DNA of 64,000 bases from NCBI GenBank assembly GCA_902492205.1, contig CABUKU010000006.1, forward strand, positions 73,730-137,729, written 5' to 3'. The number at the start of each line of letters is the position of its first letter. The first letter of the stretch is position 1. Shown piece after piece: positions 25,929 through 35,800 of the stretch. The DNA comes from an uncultured Bacteroides sp. GTDB taxonomy: Bacteria > Bacteroidota > Bacteroidia > Bacteroidales > Bacteroidaceae. Both the position numbers and the translations under genes were made by a program. The notes under the pieces were generated by a model, which saw nothing but the letters and a program-made list of their open reading frames with translations, made no database searches and was not told the DNA's origin.

Positions 25929-28900
25929 ATGAAAAGTATTAAAAGTGTTTGTTTCCTGATTTGCATATTGGTCTTCACCGCCTGTGCCGGACAGTTCGGC
26001 AGGCTGCGCAAGGAGCAGCCGCGTGTCACACTGGCACTGCCGGCAAAACAGCGCATGTACACCCCTCCCACGATAAAACGTGACTCCACGCCACAGCCCG
26101 CAGCCAACCCCGGATTCCTGTTTGTCAGTGCCAACGGAGATTCGGTACCTGTCGGAGTTTCTGCCGAATGGGACAGTATCAATAAGGAAAACATTACCAC
26201 CGTCATGATGGACGAGGTAGTCATCGCAGCCACCTCGGTAAGAAACACAGCTGAACGGAACGGCAAAATTAACGTGGAATTTGTGGTTACGGTTCCCAAA
26301 GAACTTCAGGCAGAAAACTGGATGGTGGATGTCAGACCTATACTGCTCAAGGGAGAAGAGCAGGACTCACTCAAAGAACTTCGTTTTACAGGCCCCGAGT
26401 TTCGCGAAACGCAAGAGAGACAATACCGGAGGTATGACCGCTTTCTGGAAAGCATCATACCCGACTCGGTCAACTTTTACCATACCTTCGTCGATTACCG
26501 CTCATTCGAACGTTACCTCGAACGTCTGAAATGGTATAAACGCGGACTGGAACGCCGATGGGCAGTGCTGGACGCAAAAAGACGGCGCCCCGATCCCCTG
26601 ATGCTCCGCTTTAACATGTTCAACCAAAAAGCATCCCGAAAAGACAGTCTGCTCCAGCATAACATGAATTTATATGCTATGCGGATGACAGACCGTCAGC
26701 AATGGCGTTATGACCGGGCATGGGCAGCCATGAACGATACCCTGGCTTACATACAGAAGTACCTTCCTGAGCGTTTCCGTTTCTTTAACCAAAAAGGCGA
26801 ACAGGCGGAGAACCGTCTCAAGAAACGTTACACAAACAAAATACAACTGGTCGATTTCCGACATTATGCTGATTCGACATGGGCAAGCCGGGATTATGCA
26901 CTGATGCTGAACCGGAAAAGCCGTCTTATCGAAAACATGACTACACGTAAACAATTTTTCTATGACAAGGCACTCTACCTTTCGTTGAGTGAAGAGGGAC
27001 ATTCCGATTATATTAAAGGAGTGAACCCGGAAATCTATTATCCCCGTTTTATCTTCTTCAACGATAAAATGGAGAAACTAGCCGGAAAACTCTATATGTA
27101 TTTCAGGGTAAAAGGCGCACGTGCCGAAAGCGGAGAAGGTGTTAAACTCATAAAAGCCATCATGGCAGGCAGGGACACCTCATCTGCTTACCTGGACCGA
27201 AGCCAACTTGCACAAAAATATACAAAAAGATATGAAAAAATCAGGGACTTCTTTCCCATGTTCCATTTCCGTCGCCCGGAAAGCGATACCCTGCCACCCT
27301 CATGGCTTACCGGCAAGAGAGACACGGCCGACACACGCCGACTGAGGCTGGCACAATTCTCTCCTAAGGAAATACAAGACCATTACATCGGACAAATACA
27401 ACCTGATACCACCCAAACAGACACCGCAGCTATCAGGAAACGTTATACCGCACGGTTTAACTTTCTCCATAGTCTGCTCCCTATATACACATTCAGGAGA
27501 ACACTCCCCGACTCCGTACAAAGACAGATTCCAAACATGAAGACGGTACGTGACTTCGAAGCCAGCCTGTTCGACTCGGCAAGCATTATAGCACGGTATG
27601 ACAGACGTTATCAAAGACTCAGGGCCGTTTATCCCCAATACCGCTATCAAAGGGAGTTATGCAACATACACCCGCCTGCCGTAAAGTATGCTAACCGCCA
27701 AAAGCAAGTAGGCGAAAAGATAGGACGAATCAACTCACTAGACTCGGCAAATCTTGTCAAGCTGTTCTACAACACCCAGAAGATAGCCAGAAATGAGGCA
27801 CGCAAAGCCATTAGAGATGAGAAGTTCCGCGATATTGTACGATTCCCTTTTAATCCGGGAGCAAGACTGGATACAATAATTTATGCAGCAGACAAAGTTC
27901 ATTTCCTTTATTCGGAGAACATAGAGGCCGACGAAAACTCATCTCGCCTGAAAGTATTCCTCACAGGAAATGTGACAAGCAGCAACGGCACCAGATACAC
28001 ACTGCCCATGTCGGACACCCTGACGTTCTTAGTCAGTTCAATGACAAAATTCGTGGACAAGACACCGCGTTATGTAAGAAAGATACTCACCCGTGATGCA
28101 GAGGCAAACACCAGTGTAGACTTCACATTCCCTAGAAACAGGTTCAGATTAGACAATACTTTTGAACAGAACAAGCAAGGATTGAAAAAAATCCATGACA
28201 TTACTTTGGCGCTTATGACAGACCCCGTTTACAGGATAGACAGCCTTACCTTGTTTGCCACCTCCTCACCCGAAGGAAACTGGCACATCAACGGGGAAAT
28301 AGCCCGAAAAAGAGCAGAGTCTATCAAAAGCTTCTTGGAAAAGGACTTCACACTCCTTTATGACTCGCTGGCAGTGGGAACAACCATAGAAATAGACGAG
28401 AAAGGCAATACCATTCAACGCGACGCGCAGGAAGACATACCCAATTTGCCCCAACTGGTTAAAATACGAATCATCCCCGAAGACTGGAATAAACTGATAC
28501 GACTCATAAATGAAGATACCAATTTCCCGGGAAACAAGAATAACATCATAGAGTTGGTTATGAAAGAGTCAAATCCCGACAGGAGGGAGCTGCTCATCAA
28601 AAGAAGATATCCGGGGCAATATGCATATATGAGAGAAAAGCTATACCCCGCTATGCGTGCAGTGGATTTCCGTTTCAGCCTTTCAAGGAAAGGAATGCGC
28701 CAAGATACGGTGTTTACCACCGAACTCGACACTGCCTATGAAAGAGGCGTGAAGTATCTTGAGAAGCGAAAATACCAACAGGCGCTGGACATACTGCGTA
28801 AATACGAAGACAAGAATACAGCACTGGCATACATGTCACTGGGATATGACAAGGCAGCACTGCGGATATTGGAACAACTGCCGCAGAATGCCGAATCGAA

Positions 28901-29081
28901 ATATTTGCAAGCTATCTTGCAGGCACGTCTGGGAGATGAACAGAAAGCGGTATTGCTGCTACTTGCCGCACAAGACATGGATGGCAGTATCAAGTTCCGG
29001 GCAAACTTGGATCCCGAGCTATCGGTATTGGTAAAAAAATACGCACTGTTCCGGGAAGACGAAGACGAGTATAATTATTAA
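25929..29081 (+). CDS. Large OmpA-like/TPR lipoprotein of the pilus operon
   Basis: 1050 residues. Lipobox FTACAG (Cys19). Residues about 90-160 form a beta-rich domain (KINVEFVVTVPKEL, WMVDVRPILL) like the DUF3868 domains found with fimbrial genes. Then comes a long Arg/Tyr-rich region (200-650) with repeated KKRYT/ARYDRRYQRL-type helices. An OmpA-like region follows near 735-860 (SLTLFATSSPEGNWHIN, RKRAESIKSFLE), and the end holds TPR-like helices (ALDILRKYEDKNTALAYMSLGYDKAALRILEQLP region, 930-1010). It probably links the pilus base to peptidoglycan. Last gene of the operon; a terminator follows at 29281. Confidence 0.7.
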   Translation: MKSIKSVCFLICILVFTACAGQFGRLRKEQPRVTLALPAKQRMYTPPTIKRDSTPQPAANPGFLFVSANGDSVPVGVSAEWDSINKENITTVMMDEVVIAATSVRNTAERNGKINVEFVVTVPKELQAENWMVDVRPILLKGEEQDSLKELRFTGPEFRETQERQYRRYDRFLESIIPDSVNFYHTFVDYRSFERYLERLKWYKRGLERRWAVLDAKRRRPDPLMLRFNMFNQKASRKDSLLQHNMNLYAMRMTDRQQWRYDRAWAAMNDTLAYIQKYLPERFRFFNQKGEQAENRLKKRYTNKIQLVDFRHYADSTWASRDYALMLNRKSRLIENMTTRKQFFYDKALYLSLSEEGHSDYIKGVNPEIYYPRFIFFNDKMEKLAGKLYMYFRVKGARAESGEGVKLIKAIMAGRDTSSAYLDRSQLAQKYTKRYEKIRDFFPMFHFRRPESDTLPPSWLTGKRDTADTRRLRLAQFSPKEIQDHYIGQIQPDTTQTDTAAIRKRYTARFNFLHSLLPIYTFRRTLPDSVQRQIPNMKTVRDFEASLFDSASIIARYDRRYQRLRAVYPQYRYQRELCNIHPPAVKYANRQKQVGEKIGRINSLDSANLVKLFYNTQKIARNEARKAIRDEKFRDIVRFPFNPGARLDTIIYAADKVHFLYSENIEADENSSRLKVFLTGNVTSSNGTRYTLPMSDTLTFLVSSMTKFVDKTPRYVRKILTRDAEANTSVDFTFPRNRFRLDNTFEQNKQGLKKIHDITLALMTDPVYRIDSLTLFATSSPEGNWHINGEIARKRAESIKSFLEKDFTLLYDSLAVGTTIEIDEKGNTIQRDAQEDIPNLPQLVKIRIIPEDWNKLIRLINEDTNFPGNKNNIIELVMKESNPDRRELLIKRRYPGQYAYMREKLYPAMRAVDFRFSLSRKGMRQDTVFTTELDTAYERGVKYLEKRKYQQALDILRKYEDKNTALAYMSLGYDKAALRILEQLPQNAESKYLQAILQARLGDEQKAVLLLLAAQDMDGSIKFRANLDPELSVLVKKYALFREDEDEYNY

Positions 29082-29280
29082 AAACAAATAGATAGAATGA
29101 AATAGTATAAAGCTTTTATCATGTAATAAAAGTGGTCATTAGATGTTTTTAGCGGTACATCATTGTGAAATGATTCCCCGTTTGTTTTTTACAGGCTGGA
29201 CCATCTTACCGGTTCGTGAGAATATGGAAAGTAGTGATTCCCCATCTATAACAGATGTCATTTTTCATTCTATTCTAAGC

Positions 29281-29316
29281 AAGCATGCTTTTTCCAAGCG
29301 AGGAAAAAGTATGCTT
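29281..29316 (+). terminator. Terminator of the first pilus operon
   Basis: Arms 29281-29295 and 29302-29316 (AAGCATGCTTTTTCC against GGAAAAAGTATGCTT, one mismatch) with a 6-base loop, followed by CATTTTTC. The gap 29082-29492 holds this hairpin and the next one; a small open frame at 29143-29334 has no supporting signal. Confidence 0.8.
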
Positions 29317-29402
29317 CATTTTTCAACAAATTAAATAGAAAGATATATCGGTACACATTAAACTTCAGTTTCAGTATAAAAAGCACATTACAAGTAATAA
29401 AC

Positions 29403-29473
29403 AAAGAAGCCTTCACCGCTTTCACCCTTCTGAAACAGTTTACAGCAAGGGGAAAGCAGGTGAAGGCTTCTTT
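29403..29473. terminator. Bidirectional terminator between convergent genes
   Basis: 27-base arms 29403-29429 and 29447-29473 pair almost fully (AAAGAAGCCTTCACC against GGTGAAGGCTTCTTT outermost). The inner loop contains CTGAAACAGTTTACAG. It ends the minus-strand HU-like gene and backs up the pilus operon terminator. Related to the hairpins at 13557 and 32769. Confidence 0.85.
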
Positions 29474-29492
29474 CTTCCGGTTTATATCATCT

Positions 29493-30104
29493 TCACCGTC
29501 CGAAGCTTCCCGGAGCGGGGAAATACACCGACGAGCCTTTCTTTCCGTTACGCATCAGCCTGCCCTCTGCAATAAGTGCATTGAGTTCTTCCAAACCTTT
29601 ACTCGGTTTACATTCTCTAAGGTTAAAATAGTCTTTGCTCCTCATCATCATATTCGCGGAAAAGAACTTTGTGAGGCGTTCTTCAATCGTTGCCTCGTCC
29701 AGTTTCTTCGTTTGCCATGCATGAGGGTTGCGTTCAAGATGTACTCCCAGCAATTTTCTTTTCATCTCGGCAGAAGTGCGGAGAGTCATGTTCTTCACCC
29801 TGACCGAAGCCGAACGGATTTCATCCTTTTCCATAACGGGGCGTGAGTCGAGAGTAATGGACAATGTACCTATCTCACCAAGTTCCACCACATTGCCCGC
29901 TTCAAATTCCTGAACAATCGTATCTGAAAGAGATTTCAACATGGCCTGTATTTCGGCGGCTTTATACGGATTTCCATTTGCTGCCCGCTCGCACAGCTTT
30001 TCCGTTGTTGTTCTTCCCCGAGGCACGAAACGTGCATGAAGTGATTGTTGCTCTTCGGATTTCTCCGGATTCGGATTCTCATATAAATCATACTTTGCTG
30101 CCAT
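29493..30104 (-). CDS. HU-like DNA-binding domain protein with C-terminal extension
   Basis: 203 residues. Residues about 10-125 follow the Bacteroidetes HU-related pattern (FVPRGRTTTEKLCERAA, VELGEIGTLSITLDSRP), which is longer and more divergent than true HU. The C-terminal 70 residues (TIEERLTKFFSANMMMRSKD, a likely winged-helix-like unit) end in YFPAPGSFGR. Probably a nucleoid or regulatory DNA-binding protein. It has its own promoter at 30290-30320 and a leader of about 180 bases that contains four palindromes, so autoregulation through them is possible. Confidence 0.8.
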   Translation of the reverse strand: MAAKYDLYENPNPEKSEEQQSLHARFVPRGRTTTEKLCERAANGNPYKAAEIQAMLKSLSDTIVQEFEAGNVVELGEIGTLSITLDSRPVMEKDEIRSASVRVKNMTLRTSAEMKRKLLGVHLERNPHAWQTKKLDEATIEERLTKFFSANMMMRSKDYFNLRECKPSKGLEELNALIAEGRLMRNGKKGSSVYFPAPGSFGR

Positions 30105-30190
30105 AAGACGGTATTATTAAGTGTTTTTATCAGCAAGATTAAGTCTTTCCAAGCTGACGGTTAAGTAAATTTATTCTCATTAATTAATAA

Positions 30191-30272
30191 CTTGACAACT
30201 GTCCTTTATTAACTTGACAGCTGTCAAGTTATTAATTGACGTCTGTCAAGTATATACTTGACAATTGTCAAG
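30191..30272. repeat. Four-palindrome array, 22-bp period, in HU-like gene leader
   Basis: Four copies of a dyad with consensus CTTGACAnnTGTCAAG are centred at 30198.5, 30220.5, 30242.5 and 30264.5, exactly 22 bp apart. The second (30213-30228) and fourth (30257-30272) are perfect; the first and third have two or three changes. The spacers are A+T only. The array lies between the minus-strand promoter at 30290 and the HU-like start at 30104. Gap 30105-30436 otherwise holds promoters only. Confidence 0.9.
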
Positions 30273-30289
30273 TTATCTAATACTACCTA

Positions 30290-30320
30290 CAAAGATACTT
30301 AATCATAGGCATAAAAACAA
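30290..30320 (-). promoter_or_regulatory. Promoter for the HU-like gene
   Basis: On the minus strand TATCTTTG (30297-30290) with TTG (30320-30318) 20 bases upstream. The predicted start site is near 30283, placing the whole palindrome array in the transcribed leader. Confidence 0.65.
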
Positions 30321-30393
30321 TTAACCTTGCTCTTTAATGCTATTAACTATCAAGAAAAAAGATATACAAACGATACATTTATATATTAATTAA

Positions 30394-30401
30394 TATATTT
30401 G
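30394..30401 (+). promoter_or_regulatory. -7 box for the 30437 gene
   Basis: TATATTTG, 36 bases before the ATG. No clear TTTG at the usual upstream distance. Confidence 0.5.
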
Positions 30402-30436
30402 TCAACAGGAAGTAAAGCAAACATAAATAAAGTAGT

Positions 30437-30868
30437 ATGGAAGAGTTTGACGTTCTAAATAGATTCGATAATGACAAGTTGATAGACGTAGTGAAAAATT
30501 ACAAACGTTATGGTTATGATGACGAACTTCGTGATTATGCTATCAACTTATTGGGAGAGAGAGGCTGGAGCAGAGAAGATTTACAACACTTCGGTTATTT
30601 GGCAAACCACGATTATGATGAAGCCGAAAAGCAGTATAAAGCATACTGTAGAAATTCATTGATAGGCATTTGTACCCTTGTGCTTAGTGGAGGCGTTTTG
30701 GCTATTGTTTCTTTAATCTTTCTAATTCTGGCTTATCGGAATGTCACAAAATTCTATAAGGCATTAGGGCGCAATGAAGATGAAACCGCATTATTCAGCG
30801 CTCTTGGCGTGCTGACTTATTTTCATCTAAAAGGAAGGATGAAAGAAGAATTGAAAGGAATAAGATAA
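30437..30868 (+). CDS. Small membrane protein of unknown function
   Basis: 143 residues. Residues 1-70 are charged and helical (EEFDVLNRFDNDKLIDVVKN, GERGWSREDLQHFGYL), a pattern seen in small Bacteroidales proteins sensing or binding at the membrane. One long or two short hydrophobic helices lie at about 73-102 (GICTLVLSGGVLAIVSLIF), then a basic tail. I cannot name a family. It stands alone between the HU-like gene and the Dxs-like gene. Confidence 0.65.
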   Translation: MEEFDVLNRFDNDKLIDVVKNYKRYGYDDELRDYAINLLGERGWSREDLQHFGYLANHDYDEAEKQYKAYCRNSLIGICTLVLSGGVLAIVSLIFLILAYRNVTKFYKALGRNEDETALFSALGVLTYFHLKGRMKEELKGIR

Positions 30869-30968
30869 GTTTATAACGGTTGGCTATCTGCCGGACATTA
30901 TTTTTCCGACCTGTAAAAATGGTAACAAAAGCAGTAATCTATATACGATATGATTGGTGGCATTCAAG

Positions 30969-30976
30969 TATTTTTG
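30969..30976 (+). promoter_or_regulatory. -7 box for the Dxs-like gene
   Basis: TATTTTTG followed by CAAC. It lies downstream of an in-frame ATG at 30954, so translation most likely begins at 31008. Confidence 0.6.
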
Positions 30977-31007
30977 CAACCATAAATATTTCACTAAAGA
31001 TTATAGT

Positions 31008-32765
31008 ATGTATATAGAAACAATTCATTCTCCCCTCGACGTTAAGAAACTGTCAATAGAGGAGCTAAATGTGCTCGGCAGTGAAATCCGCAGCGCTTTG
31101 TTGAAGAAACTCAGCGAACATGGCGGACATTTCGGACCAAACTTCGGAATGGTGGAAGCAACCATTGCCCTGCACTATGTATTTAATTCGCCGGAAGACA
31201 AAATTGTGTATGATGTATCTCACCAAAGCTATGTGCACAAAATACTGACAGGCAGAAAGGATGCTTTTCTTCATCCGGAAAAGTATGATGAAGTATCCGG
31301 TTATTCGGAACCCAAAGAAAGTGAACACGATTTCTTTGTTATCGGGCATACATCTACTTCTGTGAGCCTTGCAAGCGGACTGGCCAAAGGACGTGACCTG
31401 AAAGGCGGCAGCGAAAACATAATTGCGGTAATAGGCGACGGTTCGCTGAGCGGCGGGGAAGCTTTGGAAGGTCTGGACTATGCAGCGGAGTTGGGAAGTA
31501 ACCTGATAATCGTTGTCAATGATAACCAAATGTCTATTGCCGAGAATCATGGTGGTTTATACGGTAATTTACAGAAACTACGGGAAAGTGACGGGCAATA
31601 TGAGTGTAACTTTTTCAAAGCAATGGGGCTGGATTACGTCTTTGTGAAAGACGGAAACGATATAGAAGCATTGATAAAAGCTTTTTCCGGAGTAAAAGAC
31701 AGCCGGCATCCGGTAGTTGTTCATATCAATACGGTAAAAGGTAAAGGGTATGTGCTTGCCGAACAGGATAAAGAAAGTTATCACTTCACCGCCCCGTTCG
31801 ATGTTGAAACAGGAAAACCGAAATCGGAAGCCGGCACAGAGGAAGATTACTCAGACCTCACAGCCCATTATCTGCTGCGGAAGATGAAAGAAGATCCCCG
31901 GGTAGTAGCCATAACTTCGGGCACACCTTCCATTTTAGGCTTCACTCCCACTCTGCGTGCCGAAGCGGGAAAGCAATTTGTAGATGTCGGCATTGCCGAA
32001 GAACATGCGGTGGCACTGGCTTCGGGCATTGCAGCCGCAGGAGGCAAACCTGTTTACGGAGTAATCAGTTCTTTCATCCAACGCACTTACGACCAACTAT
32101 CACAAGACCTTTGTATCAACAATAATCCGGCTGTTATTCTGGTTTTCTGGGGATCGTTATCCATTATGAATGATGTAACCCATCTCGGCTTCTTCGACAT
32201 TCCACTCGTCAGCAATATTCCGAACATGGTTTATCTGGCACCTACCAGTAAAGAGGAGTATTTTGCCATGCTGGAATGGGGAATCAGGCAGAACGAACAT
32301 CCTGTTGCAATCCGCGTACCTACCAATAGCGTGATTACCAATGGAGAAGCTGTTGAAAAAGATTATAGCAATCTGAATCATTATAAGGTTGAAAAGCATG
32401 GAACAGAGGTTGCTGTTTTAGCATTGGGTTCATTTTTCCGGTTAGGACAGTCGGTAATTCAAGAACTGAAAGAAAAAGCCGGTATTGATGCAACGTTAAT
32501 CAATCCCCGTTACATTACAGGTGTGGATGAGGAACTTTTAAATGAGTTAAAAGCAAATCACCGGTTAGTTGTAACACTGGAAGATGGTATGTTGGACGGT
32601 GGTTTCGGTGAAAAGATCACCCGGTACTATGGTGCAAGCGATATGAAAGTGCTGAACTTCGGAGCAAAGAAGGAATTTGCCGATCGCTTCGATATAGAGG
32701 ATTTCCTTCGTGAAAACCATTTGACAACAGAACTGATTACTGAAGACATAATGATTCATCTGTAA
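31008..32765 (+). CDS. Dxs-like thiamine-diphosphate transketolase family enzyme
   Basis: 585 residues from the ATG at 31008 (an upstream ATG at 30954 precedes the promoter). Dxs-type features: FGMVEATIALHYVF, YDVSHQSYVHKILTGR (71-83), GHTSTSVSLASGLA, thiamine-diphosphate site GDGSLSGGEALEG (143-155) with Asn171/173, and a pyrimidine-domain GIAEEHAVALASGIAA. It is about 40-50 residues shorter than usual Dxs and differs at positions well conserved there (DVSHQSY for DVGHQAY, GHTSTS for GHSSTS). As the normal dxs ends at base 234, this is a second, divergent copy. DXP synthase or a related transketolase reaction is possible. Confidence 0.8.
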   Translation: MYIETIHSPLDVKKLSIEELNVLGSEIRSALLKKLSEHGGHFGPNFGMVEATIALHYVFNSPEDKIVYDVSHQSYVHKILTGRKDAFLHPEKYDEVSGYSEPKESEHDFFVIGHTSTSVSLASGLAKGRDLKGGSENIIAVIGDGSLSGGEALEGLDYAAELGSNLIIVVNDNQMSIAENHGGLYGNLQKLRESDGQYECNFFKAMGLDYVFVKDGNDIEALIKAFSGVKDSRHPVVVHINTVKGKGYVLAEQDKESYHFTAPFDVETGKPKSEAGTEEDYSDLTAHYLLRKMKEDPRVVAITSGTPSILGFTPTLRAEAGKQFVDVGIAEEHAVALASGIAAAGGKPVYGVISSFIQRTYDQLSQDLCINNNPAVILVFWGSLSIMNDVTHLGFFDIPLVSNIPNMVYLAPTSKEEYFAMLEWGIRQNEHPVAIRVPTNSVITNGEAVEKDYSNLNHYKVEKHGTEVAVLALGSFFRLGQSVIQELKEKAGIDATLINPRYITGVDEELLNELKANHRLVVTLEDGMLDGGFGEKITRYYGASDMKVLNFGAKKEFADRFDIEDFLRENHLTTELITEDIMIHL

Positions 32766-32768
32766 ATG

Positions 32769-32840
32769 GTTATTGCCTTCACCCGCTACTCTCCTTTAGT
32801 AAACAGTTTCAGAGGAGGTGAAAGGGATGAAGGCAATAAC
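32769..32840. terminator. Bidirectional terminator between convergent genes
   Basis: Outer arms 32769-32784 and 32824-32840 (GTTATTGCCTTCACCC against GGGATGAAGGCAATAAC), with inner pairing of CTCCT with AGGAG. The loop contains AGTAAACAGTTTCAG, almost the reverse complement of the loop at 29431-29445. It lies 3 bases after the Dxs-like stop and 12 before the kinase stop. Confidence 0.85.
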
Positions 32841-32851
32841 AAAATACTTTT

Positions 32852-35800
32852 CTATTTACAGAGCCACTTTTCCAAAGTTTCTTTTAATAAAGATCCTTCG
32901 ATTGGTTTTGCAAGATAATCATTACAACCCGCATCCATAGACCTCTGTTTATCCTGATCGAAAGCAAATGCAGTGACCGCAATGATAGGAACATTCTTAT
33001 CCTTTTCGCGGATGGCGACAGTTGCTTCCAAGCCATCCATGTCGGGCATCTTTAAATCCATCAATATAATATCGGGATGGAAAGTAGCGTAAAGCGTAAC
33101 AGCTTCTACACCGGTACAAGCACGCTGCACTTCATATTCCTTTTTCAGAATGGATGATACCAGCAAGAAATTACTATCGGTATCTTCTGCAACCAGAACT
33201 TTAGGTCTGGTAATTCCTTTAAATTCGGCACGAACCGTTTGCATCTTATTCTCAACAACATTCTCAACAGTACCTTGTATATAAGGATGAGTAAACCAGA
33301 AGCAAGAACCTTCTCCTTCTTCGGACTCCACACCGATTGTACCTCCCATTTGCTCCACAATGCTTTTGCAGATGGACAATCCCAACCCTGTGCCGTGAAC
33401 AAAAGTATTCAGCTTCACAAAACGATCGAATATCGAATTTACTTTATCGGCGGGAATACCTGTGCCGGTATCACGCACATAAAACCTGAGTTCCTTATCA
33501 TCCGGCAAAGTATATCCCAAAGATATGCTTCCCGCAGTAGTAAACTTCAATGCATTGTTAATGAAATTAGTGATAACTTGTGTCAACCGGTTCTTATCAC
33601 TCCAGATATGGCATTCGGGTAAATGGTCTTCAAACAATATCTCCACTCCTTGCGGCGCTTTCATTCGAAGTGAATAAACAATCTCACTGCACAGCATATT
33701 TACATTCACATCGCTATGCACAAAGTCAAAAGTGCCTGCTTCAATCTTTGACAAATCGAGAATATCCGAAATCAACTGTAACAACAATTCATTATTCTCC
33801 TGCACAATGGCAATGTATTGCCGGCGGTCTTCCATATCTTCCGTATCGACGAGCAGACTGGAGAATCCTACAATGGCATTGAGCGGCGTACGTATCTCAT
33901 GGCTCATATTGGCAAGGAATGCAGACTTCAAGCGGTCGAGAGTCTCGGCTTTGTTCTTAGCTTCGATGAGCTTCATTTCAGTTTCTTTCAACTCGGTAAT
34001 ATCATAGTTTACGCAAGCCATTTCTATCACTCCGTCTTCCGGACGGTAATCGCGCACCATAACGTTGACACGTGTCCATGTATAATGCCCGTCAGGACGC
34101 ATAATACGCATATCATTACGCAAGTTGGTTGCTTCGCCTTTCAACACTTTATCAAGAAAAGCAAGCATCAATGCACGGTCTTCAGGATGGAAAGCGGAAT
34201 GAATTCCGATAATCTGCGGAAGTGGCGTGCCTTCTTTTTCTCCCACATTCCTATACCAACTGTTAATGGCATATCCGTCACGGGTAAGTGCATCAAAATG
34301 CGCATAGCCTACTTTTGCAAAATCTCCAATCAAGGCGAAGAAATCCTCAAATTCCTGAATCTTGCTGTAAGCATTCGATGTTTCGGTATTGTCTATATTG
34401 ATAAACAGATAGTTTGTCAAATGACCTTCCGAATCAAACAGAGGAGTTACTTTCGTTATTAAATCAATGACTCCTCTCTTTTCTGTTTCATAATAGCCTT
34501 CCAAACAGGAGAAATCATATTTGAATGAGAAATCGACAGACTTCCCGCTTTTTATTATCTTCTTTAAATCTTCGGGAACCACCGGATTACTGAAGAAATT
34601 AACGCCTAAAGCAATTTCCTTGGTTTCTAACCCAAATATTTCCAGTTCCCTGTCATTCATATCAATAAGAAATCCATCCTTATCGTATAACTCTATGCCG
34701 GCAGGAAGATTCTCATAGATATTACGAAGTATTTTCTCGCTCCTGTCTAAAGCCTCATGTGCTTTAAACGTTTCTGTCATATCGGAGAACAAGATAACGA
34801 TTTCATCCTGTTGTGGTGAATACATTACAGAATGGCAAATCTTCCCGACATTCTCCAAACGGAAGTTTCGCTCTCTATGTTTGTCTGTATTTACTATTTC
34901 TTCAAAAGCAGGTAATTGCTCATACAGTTCTATATTCATGGATCGAGCTGTGATTCCGGCATAAGAATCAAATGGCACTCCACAAATATTATCACATGCT
35001 TCATTGGTGTCCAATACTATATAGTCTACCGCTACTCCATTCTCATAAATAAGTTTCAAACGGACATAGCCCACCGGCATATGCCTGTAAAGGTTATCCA
35101 GATAACGTTTCTCCATTCGGGCATTTTCCTCCGCCCGTCGAAGTTCCACACAAATACTAATGATATTGGCAAGAGAAGCAAACCATTGATAATCCTCATT
35201 AATCCATTCACGATATTCCTTTACTACATCAATCCCTATATATCCCCAAATACCATTTTTTGACTGAAGGGGGAGTACCATGAGAGATTTGATGCCCTGA
35301 GCCTCAAGTACCTGCCTGTCAGCTATCATTCCTTTCGGAATTTCATCAAGATTGGACAGTATAATGGGGTATCCTCCCAATACACGGTCCGACCACCAAC
35401 TTATGTGAAGATTAACAGGCATGTTTTGCAGATTAGCTATCTCACTCGACACTCCTTCGGCAGTCTTTTCATAAGTACAGGATTGGGAATCATTCTCATA
35501 GTTATATTCAAAAATATAAGCACGGTCGCCATTGAACTGAACAAGTACGTCATTCAGTATCTTATTGATAACTTTGGAAATATCATCTTCTTTAAGGAAA
35601 TCGAGCAAAGAACGGGAAATACTGTTTTGACGGCAAAACAAATCATTCAACCGGTGAACAGATTCTTCCGCAGTACTCATTCTTTGAGTGGATAAACATT
35701 GAAGCATTCCGAACACGCGAAGATTACCTTCTTCATCAATAGAGCTCTCACCTACTTTGGAACTAACCCATTCCAATCCATATCTCGTATAAATTGGAAA

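Noticed and set aside
29143..29334. Small plus-strand frame after the pilus operon
   Set aside because: No promoter, ribosome site or recognisable sequence, and its end contains the terminator hairpin.
30191..30272. Possible CRISPR or iteron-type replication origin
   Set aside because: No unique spacers, and no replication initiator gene nearby; the units are dyads, not direct-repeat iterons.
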